Positions 12,663 through 20,471 of a stretch of 64,000 nucleotides of DNA are shown in pieces. Made by a program: the position numbers and the translations under genes. The DNA comes from Massilia sp. IC2-477 (GTDB taxonomy: Bacteria; Pseudomonadota; Gammaproteobacteria; Burkholderiales; Burkholderiaceae_D): positions 620,001-684,000 of the forward strand of contig NZ_JAJFEQ010000001.1 in assembly GCF_020707265.1 (NCBI RefSeq), given 5' to 3'. Numbering within the stretch: the stretch's first letter is position 1; every line of letters begins with the position of its first letter. Below the pieces are notes generated by a model. It was not told where the DNA came from. It searched no databases and saw nothing but the letters and a program-made list of their open reading frames with translations.

Positions 12663-13838
12663 ATGGAATTCGAAATCTGGATGCTGCTCGGCATCCCATT
12701 CTTTTTCGGCCTCGGCTGGATCGCCGCCCGCGTCGACATCAACGAACTGGTCTCCGAATCGCGCACCCTGCCGCGCGGCTACTTCAAGGGGCTGAACCAC
12801 CTGCTCAACGACCAGCCGGACAAGGCCATCGATTCCTTCATCGAGATCGTCAAGCTCGATCCGGAATCGGCCGACATGCACTTCGCTCTCGGTAACCTGT
12901 TCCGCCGCCGCGGCGAGACCGAGCGCGCCATCCGCGTCCACCAGAACCTGCTGGCGCGCCCGGACCTGCCGCTTGAGCAAAAGGCCCACGCCCAGTACGA
13001 ACTCGGCATGGACTACTTGAAGGCCGGCCTGCTCGACCGCGCCGAGGAAACCTTCAACCTGCTGGTCGATACGCCGTTCGAGGTACAGGCCCGGCGCGCG
13101 CTGCTCGAGATCTACCAGCGCGAAAAAGAATGGCGCCGCGCGATCGACGTGGCCGTCGGCCTGCAGGAGTCCGGCGCCGGTGCGCGCCAGAAGGAAATCG
13201 CCCAGTTCTATTGCGAGCTGGCGCAGGACGCCCTGGTGCACCTGCAGCCGAGCGACGCCATGCAGCTGCTGGACAAGGCCCTGCAGGCCGACCGCTCCAG
13301 CGTGCGCGCCACCATCCTGATTGGCGACGCCCAGCTGGCCCAGGGCGACACCGAGGCGGCCATCATGACCTGGCGCCGCGTCGAGCACCAGAGCGTGCCG
13401 CACGTGGCCCTGGTGGCCGGACGCCTGATGGACGGCTACCGCAAGGTCGGTAGACCACAGGAAGGCGTCAACCTGCTGCGCTCCTACCTGGCCGAAGCTT
13501 CGTCCATTGACCTGATCGAGGTGGTGTTCAAGGCCGTGATCGAACTCGACGGCGTGGAAGCTGCCAAACAGCTGGTGGTCGAGGAACTGCGCCGCAATCC
13601 GACCCTGCTGGGCCTGGACAAGCTGCTCGAGGCGCGCCTGATGGACGCCCCGGCCCATGTCTGGGAAGAACTGTCGATGGTGAAGAACCTGGTGCAGCGC
13701 TACACCCAGAAGCTGGCGCGCTACCAGTGCAGCCAGTGCGGCTTCAAGGCGCGCCAGTTCTACTGGCAGTGCCCGGGCTGCAGTCGCTGGGAGACCTACC
13801 CGCCGCGCCGTACCGAAGAACTGAACGTGATGAATTAA
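12663..13838 (+). CDS. lapB: Lipopolysaccharide assembly protein B
   Basis: A membrane-anchored TPR protein (391 residues) that coordinates LPS synthesis and, with FtsH, LpxC turnover. An N-terminal membrane segment is followed by tandem TPR helices. The C-terminal rubredoxin-like zinc site reads CSQCGFKARQFYWQCPGC. Its TAA stop overlaps the next ATG by one base, which suggests coupling with the heptose kinase gene. Confidence 0.94.
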   Translation: MEFEIWMLLGIPFFFGLGWIAARVDINELVSESRTLPRGYFKGLNHLLNDQPDKAIDSFIEIVKLDPESADMHFALGNLFRRRGETERAIRVHQNLLARPDLPLEQKAHAQYELGMDYLKAGLLDRAEETFNLLVDTPFEVQARRALLEIYQREKEWRRAIDVAVGLQESGAGARQKEIAQFYCELAQDALVHLQPSDAMQLLDKALQADRSSVRATILIGDAQLAQGDTEAAIMTWRRVEHQSVPHVALVAGRLMDGYRKVGRPQEGVNLLRSYLAEASSIDLIEVVFKAVIELDGVEAAKQLVVEELRRNPTLLGLDKLLEARLMDAPAHVWEELSMVKNLVQRYTQKLARYQCSQCGFKARQFYWQCPGCSRWETYPPRRTEELNVMN

Positions 13839-14815
13839 TGAACGACATGACCCCAAGCCGCCTGCTGGCGGCAGACAGCTTCCGCCTGCAGGCGGCCCCC
13901 GACCTTTCCAGCGTGCGCCTGCTCGTGGTGGGCGACGTCATGCTCGACCGCTACTGGTTCGGCGAGGTCTCGCGCATCTCGCCGGAAGCCCCGGTGCCGG
14001 TGGTGCGCATCGAGCGCCGCGAAGAACGCCTGGGCGGCGCCGCCAACGTGGCGCGCAACGCCGCCGCGCTGGGCGCCCACACCGGCCTGCTGGGCGTGAC
14101 CGGCCAGGACGAAGCCGGCGAGGAAGTGGAAAAGCTGCTGCGCGAATCGCGCATTCACAGTTACCTCAAGCGCGACGATGCGATCTCGACCATCATCAAG
14201 CTGCGCGTCATCGGCCGCCAGCAGCAGATGGTGCGCATCGACTTCGAAGATGCGCCGACCGAGACCGTCCTGGTCGAGAAGCTCGACCAGTTCCGCGCGC
14301 TGCTGCCAAGCTATGACGTGGTGATCCTGTCCGACTACAACAAGGGCGCGCTGGCGAACGTGGCCGAGATGGTCAAGGAGGCGCGCGCGGCCGGCAAGAT
14401 CGTGCTGGTCGACCCCAAGGGCGACGATTTCACGCCCTACCGCGGCGCCAGCATCCTGACCCCGAACCGTTCGGAGTTGCAGCGCGTCGTGGGCGGCTGG
14501 AAAACCGAGGCGCAGCTGACCGAAAAGGCGCAGCGCCTGCGCGCCGAGCTGGGCCTGACGGCCCTGCTGGTGACACGCTCGGAAGAGGGCATGAGCCTGT
14601 ACAGCGAGAACGAGGTGCTGCACGTGCACGCCGACGCGCGCGAAGTGTTCGACGTCTCGGGCGCGGGCGATACCGTGATCGCCACCCTGGCCGCGATGCT
14701 GGGCGCCGGCGCCCCGCTGGATGCGGCCCTGGCCACCGCCAACCGCGCGGGCGGCATCGTGGTCGGCAAGCTGGGTACGGCGACCGTCACCCGCGAGGAA
14801 CTGTTCCCCGCTTGA
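13838..14815 (+). CDS. rfaE1: D-glycero-beta-D-manno-heptose-7-phosphate kinase
   Basis: A PfkB/ribokinase-type sugar kinase for the ADP-heptose pathway (LPS inner core), 325 residues. It has VVGDVMLDRYWFG near the N-terminus, RLGGAANVARN, and the catalytic DVSGAGDTV motif near the C-terminus. Only the kinase half is present, without the nucleotidyltransferase domain fused in E. coli HldE. The epimerase gene hldD, which I would expect nearby in many relatives, is not between this gene and comEA. Confidence 0.92.
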   Translation: MNDMTPSRLLAADSFRLQAAPDLSSVRLLVVGDVMLDRYWFGEVSRISPEAPVPVVRIERREERLGGAANVARNAAALGAHTGLLGVTGQDEAGEEVEKLLRESRIHSYLKRDDAISTIIKLRVIGRQQQMVRIDFEDAPTETVLVEKLDQFRALLPSYDVVILSDYNKGALANVAEMVKEARAAGKIVLVDPKGDDFTPYRGASILTPNRSELQRVVGGWKTEAQLTEKAQRLRAELGLTALLVTRSEEGMSLYSENEVLHVHADAREVFDVSGAGDTVIATLAAMLGAGAPLDAALATANRAGGIVVGKLGTATVTREELFPA

Positions 14816-14914
14816 TCTTGATCAAACCGAGCTCGTCAACGACAGCCGGTGGGCCCCGTTAGTGCTGGATGGATGGCGCCGCCGTCCATTTAGCGAACCT
14901 ACGGAGAACAATCA

Positions 14915-15271
14915 ATGATCAAGAAACTGATGCTTGCCCTTGCCGCACTGGTCGCCTCGACCGGTATCGCCTTTGCCCAGGTCGACGTCAACAAGGCCGA
15001 CGCGGCCGCGCTGGACGGCGTCAAGGGCGTCGGCCCGAGCATGTCGAAGATGATCCTCGACGAACGCGCCAAGGGCGAGTTCAAGGACTGGGCCGACTTC
15101 CAGGACCGCATCAAGGGCGTCAAGGGCAAGAAGGCCATGAAGCTGTCGGAGGCCGGGCTGACCGTGAATGGCAAGCCGATGGAAGCGGCGGCTGCCAAGC
15201 CGGCGAAGGACAAGACGGCGGCCAAGACGGACAAGAAGGCGGCGCCGGCCGAACAGAAGGCGGCGATGTAA
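14915..15271 (+). CDS. comEA: ComEA-like helix-hairpin-helix DNA-binding protein
   Basis: A 118-residue exported protein. The signal peptide covers about residues 1-21 (ASTGIAFA), followed by a ComEA-type HhH domain (VDVNKADAAALDGVKGVGPS) and a low-complexity Ala/Lys tail. ComEA binds incoming DNA in the periplasm during natural transformation. In Burkholderiales such short paralogues are common, and a transformation role here is only inferred. Confidence 0.88.
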   Translation: MIKKLMLALAALVASTGIAFAQVDVNKADAAALDGVKGVGPSMSKMILDERAKGEFKDWADFQDRIKGVKGKKAMKLSEAGLTVNGKPMEAAAAKPAKDKTAAKTDKKAAPAEQKAAM

Positions 15272-15274
15272 GGC

Positions 15275-15304
15275 GAAAAAAACCCGCGGCGACGCGGGTT
15301 TTTC
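15275..15304 (+). terminator. Rho-independent terminator after comEA
   Basis: A 7-bp stem AACCCGC/GCGGGTT flanked by runs of A and T. It may work in both directions and also end the minus-strand DUF2200 gene. Confidence 0.85.
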
Positions 15305-15331
15305 ATTCAGGCTCAACGCCGCAGGCCTCGT

Positions 15332-15691
15332 TCAGGCTGGAGATTGACGCAGGATCTTGTCCATGGCCTTTCCTTTCGCCAGCTCGTCGACCAGCTTGTC
15401 CAGGTAGCGCAGTTTCTGCATCAGGGGATCCTCGATGTCCTCGACGCGGATGCCGCACACGACACCCTTGATCAGCGCTGCATTCGGGTGGAAGGCCGGC
15501 GCCCCGTCGAAGAAGTCCCGGAAGGTGGCGTTCAGTTCGATCTGCTGCTGCAGTCCGGCCTGGTCGTATCCCGTCAGCCAGCAGATGATCCGGTCCAACT
15601 CTTTCTTCGTCCGACCCTTCGTTTCCACTTTTTTGATATACATCGGATACACCCTGGCGAACGGTGTCCCGAAGATGCGGTGTTCGGACAT
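15332..15691 (-). CDS. DUF2200 family protein
   Basis: A 119-residue cytoplasmic protein of unknown function. The start is set at the Met before [20 protein letters not shown], the usual DUF2200 N-terminus; an upstream in-frame Met would add 24 poorly conserved residues. The conserved CWLTGY and the C-terminal [15 protein letters not shown] fit the family. It is convergent with comEA and divergent from the M28 peptidase. Confidence 0.88.
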   Translation of the reverse strand: MSEHRIFGTPFARVYPMYIKKVETKGRTKKELDRIICWLTGYDQAGLQQQIELNATFRDFFDGAPAFHPNAALIKGVVCGIRVEDIEDPLMQKLRYLDKLVDELAKGKAMDKILRQSPA

Positions 15692-15810
15692 GGATGCACT
15701 TTCATCAAGGGATGGGTGGCGATACCTTACACCATGTATTGACTGACACCAAGCAATCCGCATGAGAAGATGTGCATGTCATTTCGCACACCACGACTAG
15801 AAAGGTACTC

Positions 15811-17202
15811 ATGCCTCACGCCCGCATTTCTTCCTCCCTGCTGGCCGCGCTGCTGGCCGCCGCCGCTGGTTCCGCTGCCGCCGCACCAAGCGCCAAGGCC
15901 ACCCCGGCCAGCCCGGACCTGAAGCGCCAGCAAGCCCAGATCAGCAAGATCGTCGCCGAGGTCTCGCCCAAGCGCATCCAGGCCTATGTCGACAAGCTGG
16001 TCAGCTTCGGCACCCGCCACACGATGTCGGAAACTGAATCCGAGACCCGCGGCATCGGCGCCGCGCGCCGCTGGATCAAGAGCGAACTGGAACGCTGCGG
16101 CGCCGGTACCCCGCTGCAGGTCGCGTTCGACAGCCACATCGCGCCGGTGTCGGCACGCATCTCGCGCCCGACCGAAATCGTCAACGTGGTCGCCACGCTG
16201 CCGGGCACCCAGGACGCCTCGAAGGACCGCCTGTACGTGGTCAGCGGCCACTACGATTCGCGCGTCAGCGACGTAATGAACTACACCGCCGATGCTCCGG
16301 GCGCCAATGACGACGCCTCCGGCACCGCGGCCGTGATGGAACTGGCCTGCGTCATGGCCAAGTACAAGTTCGACGCGACGCTGGTGTTCATGACCGTGGC
16401 CGCGGAAGAGCAGGGCCTGCTGGGCGCGCGTCACTGGGCCGAGCAGGCGCGCAAGAACAACCTGAACGTGGCCGGCATGTTCACCAACGACATCATCGGC
16501 AGCTCGCGTTCGGACAAGGGCACGGTCGACAACAAGCAGGTGCGCCTGTTTGCGCAGAGCATTCCGGCCACCAAGGAAATGAGCGAGACCGTGCGCCAGC
16601 TGGTGTCCACCGGCGGCGACAGCGATTCGCTCTCGCGCCAGCTGGCTCGCCACACCAAGGAGCAGGGCGAGCGCTACGTGAAGGGCTTCAAGGTGTCGGT
16701 GATCCACCGCGCCGACCGCTACCTGCGCGGCGGCGACCACATGCCCTTCCTGGAGCAGGGCTACGCCGCGCTGCGCTTCACCGAGCCGGCCGAGGACTTC
16801 GCGCACCAGCACCAGGACCTGCGTACCGAAAACGGCAAGGTGTACGGCGACCTGGTGGATTTTAATGACTACGACTACATCGCCAAGGTGGCGCGCGTGA
16901 ACGGCGCGACGCTGGCCTCGCTGGCGCTGGCCCCCGCTGCGCCGCAGAACGTCAAGCTGCGCACCGACAAGCTGACCAACGATTCGACCCTGGTGTGGCA
17001 GGCGAATCCGGAACCGGACGTCGCCGGCTACCGCATCGTCTGGCGCGATACCACCGCGTCCGACTGGCAGGGTGCCAAGTGGGTCGGCAAGGTCCTTGAA
17101 GCCACGGTCGACCTGTCGAAGGACAATGTGTTCTTCGGCGTGCAGGCGGTCGACAAGGACGGCAACGTCAGCGTCGCGACCTATCCGCTGCCGCAGCGCT
17201 GA
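15811..17202 (+). CDS. Secreted M28-family zinc aminopeptidase with C-terminal Fn3-like domain
   Basis: 463 residues from the ATG preceded by an AAAGG ribosome-binding site; the earlier in-frame ATG at 15772 lacks one. The signal peptide ends near GSAAAA. Zinc-site motifs are SGHYDSR (His near 147), PGANDDASG and AAEEQGLLGAR with the general-base Glu. The last 90 or so residues look like a fibronectin type III/beta-sandwich domain (PEPDVAGYRIVWR). Likely a periplasmic or extracellular di-/aminopeptidase for peptide scavenging. Confidence 0.9.
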   Translation: MPHARISSSLLAALLAAAAGSAAAAPSAKATPASPDLKRQQAQISKIVAEVSPKRIQAYVDKLVSFGTRHTMSETESETRGIGAARRWIKSELERCGAGTPLQVAFDSHIAPVSARISRPTEIVNVVATLPGTQDASKDRLYVVSGHYDSRVSDVMNYTADAPGANDDASGTAAVMELACVMAKYKFDATLVFMTVAAEEQGLLGARHWAEQARKNNLNVAGMFTNDIIGSSRSDKGTVDNKQVRLFAQSIPATKEMSETVRQLVSTGGDSDSLSRQLARHTKEQGERYVKGFKVSVIHRADRYLRGGDHMPFLEQGYAALRFTEPAEDFAHQHQDLRTENGKVYGDLVDFNDYDYIAKVARVNGATLASLALAPAAPQNVKLRTDKLTNDSTLVWQANPEPDVAGYRIVWRDTTASDWQGAKWVGKVLEATVDLSKDNVFFGVQAVDKDGNVSVATYPLPQR

Positions 17203-17207
17203 TTTTT

Positions 17208-17380
17208 GTAGGGTGCTGCGGCTACACCGCGCGCGTCGATTCATCGTCGACGTGAAGGCCGCCCACGCGTTCAGGCACGATTCGAGCAGCGGAAGCGTCT
17301 GCTCGAACGGGCGTTGAACGCGTGGGCGGCGTCAGCGCTGATGGCTGTTCATGCTGCCGGGTAGAGCCGCACCACCCTAC
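17208..17380. repeat. REP-like element A3 (long, diverged)
   Basis: A 173-bp diverged A-family element between the M28 gene and cysM. It has GTAGGGTG at the left end, CACCCTAC at the right end and internal GCCGCCCACGCGTT and its complement. It starts 6 bp after the upstream stop codon. Confidence 0.7.
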
Positions 17381-17455
17381 AAGCGGCCCCGACAAATACG
17401 CCACCTTGCGGACCGGATTAGAATAGCGGTTTGAGAAATCGCGAAAGAGCAAGGA

Positions 17456-18358
17456 ATGGCTTACAAGACCATTGAAGACACGATCGGCAATACCCCGCTG
17501 GTGCAGCTTGTGCGCCTGCCCGGCGCGGATGCTGCCGCCCGCAACAACATCATCCTCGGCAAGCTCGAAGGCAACAACCCGGCTGGCTCGGTGAAAGACC
17601 GCGCCGCCATGTCGATGCTGCGCGGCGCCGAAGAGCGCGGCCAGATCAAGCCGGGCGACACCCTGATCGAAGCCACCAGCGGCAACACCGGCATCGCGCT
17701 GGCGATGGCCGCCGCCATCCGCGGCTACAAGATGGTGCTGCTGATGCCCGACAACCTGTCGATCGAGCGCCGCCAAAGCATGGCGGCCTACGGCGCCCAG
17801 ATCATCCTGACGCCGAAGTCGGGCGGCATGGAATACGCGCGCGACATGGCCGAGCAGATGCAAAAGAACGGCGAGGGCATCATCCTCGACCAGTTCGCCA
17901 ACGGCGACAACCCGCGCGCCCACTACGAGAGCACCGGGCCGGAAATCTGGCGCGACACCGAAGGCCGCATCACCCATTTCGTCAGCGCCATGGGCACCAC
18001 CGGCACCATCATGGGCGTGTCGCGCTACCTGAAGGAACAGAACGAGGCGGTCCGCATCATCGGCGCCCAGCCGGAAGAGGGCTCCTCGATCCCCGGCATC
18101 CGCAAGTGGCCGGAAGCCTACCTGCCGAAGATCTACGACAAGGCGCGTGTCGACCAGGTCGAACCGGTGAGCCAGGCCGCGGCCGAGCAGATGGCGCGCC
18201 GCCTGGCGGCCGAAGAGGGCATCTTCTGCGGCATCTCAGCGGCCGGCGCCTGCGAAGTGGCGCTGCGCATCTCGCAGACGGTGGAAAACGCGACCATCGT
18301 GTTCATCGTGTGCGACCGGGGCGACCGCTATCTGTCGACGGGCGTGTTCCCCGCCTGA
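17456..18358 (+). CDS. cysM: Cysteine synthase B
   Basis: A PLP-dependent O-acetylserine (or O-phosphoserine) sulfhydrylase of 300 residues. The PLP lysine is in NNPAGSVKDRAA (about residue 43), the phosphate loop is SGNTGIALA, and the CysM-type NLSIERRQSMAAYGAQIILT follows. It makes cysteine from sulfide or thiosulfate. Terminated immediately downstream. Confidence 0.95.
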   Translation: MAYKTIEDTIGNTPLVQLVRLPGADAAARNNIILGKLEGNNPAGSVKDRAAMSMLRGAEERGQIKPGDTLIEATSGNTGIALAMAAAIRGYKMVLLMPDNLSIERRQSMAAYGAQIILTPKSGGMEYARDMAEQMQKNGEGIILDQFANGDNPRAHYESTGPEIWRDTEGRITHFVSAMGTTGTIMGVSRYLKEQNEAVRIIGAQPEEGSSIPGIRKWPEAYLPKIYDKARVDQVEPVSQAAAEQMARRLAAEEGIFCGISAAGACEVALRISQTVENATIVFIVCDRGDRYLSTGVFPA

Positions 18359-18373
18359 GCTAGGGATCCGCGC

Positions 18374-18405
18374 AAAAAAAAGCCATCCTGACGGATGGCT
18401 TTTTA
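18374..18405 (+). terminator. Rho-independent terminator after cysM
   Basis: A 10-bp stem AAAGCCATCC/GGATGGCTTT with a TGAC loop, preceded by A and followed by T. Confidence 0.9.
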
Positions 18406-18510
18406 CTTTCTGCAACTGTCGGGACGCAGCCTCGAAACGCGCATCAGCGCGAAGGAGAAATCAGCGCCTGCGCGGCGCCAGCGTCCACTGGGGCGCGCGG
18501 CCCCGGCAGA

Positions 18511-18846
18511 TCACGCCTCTTTCGGGGCGGCGCCTTCTTTCGGCTTGAACTGCTTGTCGCTGATGCGGAACTTGGCGCGACGGTCGCCCATGAGGTAGCG
18601 CAGGTCGCGAATCGACAGGTCGCTGACCTCGTGCATGCGGATCAACAGCGATGCGCCGACCGGCAGGCGGTGGTGTCGGATCTTCGAAATCACCGGCGGC
18701 GCCACTTCCAGGGCGCGCGACAGGGCTGCGTCGTTCTTCAGGCGCAGGTTCTCGATCAGGGTGTCGAGCAGGCGATTCGGGTTGTACTGCAGGAGTTCAT
18801 CGGACTCCGAATCGCTGTTCATATCAATGCCGACTTGGTTGGTCAT
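18511..18846 (-). CDS. Small helix-turn-helix regulator (XRE-like)
   Basis: A 111-residue cytoplasmic protein. A lambda-repressor-type HTH is suggested by NDAALSRALEVAPPVISKIRHHRLPVGASLLIRMHE (about residues 37-72), followed by a conserved-looking IRDLRYLMGDRRAKFRI stretch. I recognise the fold type but no named family. Its upstream region is AT-rich and carries two perfect inverted repeats, so autoregulation is plausible. Confidence 0.75.
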   Translation of the reverse strand: MTNQVGIDMNSDSESDELLQYNPNRLLDTLIENLRLKNDAALSRALEVAPPVISKIRHHRLPVGASLLIRMHEVSDLSIRDLRYLMGDRRAKFRISDKQFKPKEGAAPKEA

Positions 18847-18945
18847 GATTCAATATCCTATTTTGGGTTGGACGGAGCCCCATGCGGCGCTCGGCTCCAA
18901 GGTTCGGTATTTCGTAATTTTCTATTCAATTGTACAACTAATTTC

Positions 18946-18980
18946 TAATCTGATACTCGATAGCAATAAAAATCAGATTA
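18946..18980. promoter_or_regulatory. Inverted repeat upstream of HTH regulator (site 1)
   Basis: Perfect 9-bp arms TAATCTGAT and ATCAGATTA separated by 17 bp, about 100 bp upstream of the regulator start. A candidate operator. Confidence 0.5.
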
Positions 18981-18990
18981 ACTTCATCAG

Positions 18991-19014
18991 TATTGTTGTC
19001 TCATCGCAACAATA
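18991..19014. promoter_or_regulatory. Inverted repeat upstream of HTH regulator (site 2)
   Basis: Perfect 8-bp arms TATTGTTG and CAACAATA around an 8-nt spacer. A candidate operator or small hairpin; there is no T-run, so it is not a terminator. Confidence 0.45.
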
Positions 19015-19295
19015 GCTGCAATGCAATTCTCTCACAAACTCACGGAAATAATAATTGTTTTTTGGTTAAGCGCCAGTGTAAGCCCAAGCAGGCTTTGATG
19101 CCGCACGGTATGAAAAACGCTGACAGAATGCCAAGAAAAGTGGGGGTATGGCAGCAGGACGGATGTTTCTGCAGAGAATCTGCGAGAAAGCGAAGGATAC
19201 CCCGGGGGAGTATCAGGAGTGGAACAGGGCTCCGCAGAGCCCTAAACGCGGGAAACTCGTTACAACTCGATACAAAATTTCCCGCCCGGCAATGC

Positions 19296-20471
19296 TCAAC
19301 CGCCGCGCGAGGCCCGCACGGCCTTGCCCAGCTCAATCACCGACATGGCATAGAAATAACTGCGGTTGTACTTGGTGATGGCAAAGAAGTTATCGTTGGC
19401 GACCCAGTACTCGGTCGCCTCGGCGCCGTTCTGCAGGTCGACCAGGCCGTACAGGCGCTCGGCCGGCAGCGCGGCAGTGGGTTCCACGCCCGCGGCGCGC
19501 AGTTCTTCCGGACGCAAGGTCGCCGCCAGGCCGCGCTCGAGCAGGGGTTCCCAGGCACGGTTGGGTGAGACGTCCGCCGGGATGGCCGGGCTGCCGCGGT
19601 GTTCCGGCTTCCAGCCGTGCTGGATCAGGAAATTGGCCACGCTGCCGATCGCATCTTCCGGCGAAGTGCGCAGGTCGATCTGGCCGTCGTTATTGAAGTC
19701 CACGCCATATTTCAGGATATTGCCCGGCATGAATTGCGGCATGCCCACGGCGCCCGCGAAGGAGCCCAGCAGCGAGAACGGCTCCACCTTGTGCTCGCGT
19801 GCGAAGATCAGGGTGTTCGACAGTTCGCTGCGGAAGAAGGCCATGCGGCTGTCGCGGTTCGGCGTTTCCGGATAGGCGAAAGCGAGCGTCGCCAGGGTGT
19901 CGAGCACGCGGAACTTGCCGGTATCGCGGCCATAGATGGTCTCGACGCCGATGATGCCGACGATGATCTCGGCCGGCACGCCATAGGCCGCTTCGGCGCG
20001 CGCCAGCGCTTCGGCATTCTCGTTCCAGAAGCGCACGCCGGCGGCGATGCGGATCGGCTCGATGAAGCGCTCGCGGTAGGCCTGCCAGTTCTTCGGCTTG
20101 CCCGGCGGGGCCGGCTTGACCAGCTGCACCGCCGAATCGATGAAGCGCGCCTGGCCGAACAGGCCTTCGAGATAGCTGCGCTCGAAACCCTGCCGCGCCA
20201 CCATCTCGTCGATAAAGGAGCGCACGCCCTGCCATTCGAGGAAGTTGTGGTGCTCGCCGTCGTAGTCAATGACGGCGGCGGCAGGGGCGGCCTTCAGCAC
20301 GCGCGTCGACTTGATCGACACGCGCTTGCCGTTCTTCTCTTTCTTGGCTTTGGCTTTGGCCTTGGCTTTGGTGGTGGTGCGGGCGTGGGGATCTTTCGCG
20401 GCGGCTCCGGCGTACCCGATCGGGGCAGCAGCGAGGGCCAGCGCGGCAAACAAAGAAACGATAGCTTTCAT
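19296..20471 (-). CDS. mltB: Lytic murein transglycosylase B
   Basis: A 391-residue peptidoglycan lytic transglycosylase. The signal peptide is about 1-24, then a basic linker (repeated KAKAKAK, residues about 33-45). The SLT-like catalytic domain has the Glu in IIGVETIYGRDTG and the GSFAGAVGMPQFMPG motif. A signal peptide without a clear lipobox suggests a soluble periplasmic form. Its ATG overlaps the stop of the transglutaminase gene by 4 bp, so it is the last gene of the moxR-DUF58-tgpA-mltB operon. Confidence 0.93.
   Translation of the reverse strand: MKAIVSLFAALALAAAPIGYAGAAAKDPHARTTTKAKAKAKAKKEKNGKRVSIKSTRVLKAAPAAAVIDYDGEHHNFLEWQGVRSFIDEMVARQGFERSYLEGLFGQARFIDSAVQLVKPAPPGKPKNWQAYRERFIEPIRIAAGVRFWNENAEALARAEAAYGVPAEIIVGIIGVETIYGRDTGKFRVLDTLATLAFAYPETPNRDSRMAFFRSELSNTLIFAREHKVEPFSLLGSFAGAVGMPQFMPGNILKYGVDFNNDGQIDLRTSPEDAIGSVANFLIQHGWKPEHRGSPAIPADVSPNRAWEPLLERGLAATLRPEELRAAGVEPTAALPAERLYGLVDLQNGAEATEYWVANDNFFAITKYNRSYFYAMSVIELGKAVRASRGG

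Larger units (their letters stand above)
18847..19295. other. AT-rich intergenic region upstream of the HTH regulator
   Basis: 449 bp without a convincing gene. Base composition is much more AT-rich than the flanks from about 18900 to 19090. It contains two perfect inverted repeats (listed separately). From about 19140 to 19295, next to the 3' end of mltB, I see nothing recognisable. Confidence 0.6.

Noticed and set aside
18993..19568. 191-residue plus-strand frame upstream of and over the mltB end
   Set aside because: Crosses from an AT-rich gap into mltB antisense; no start signal or recognisable domain.
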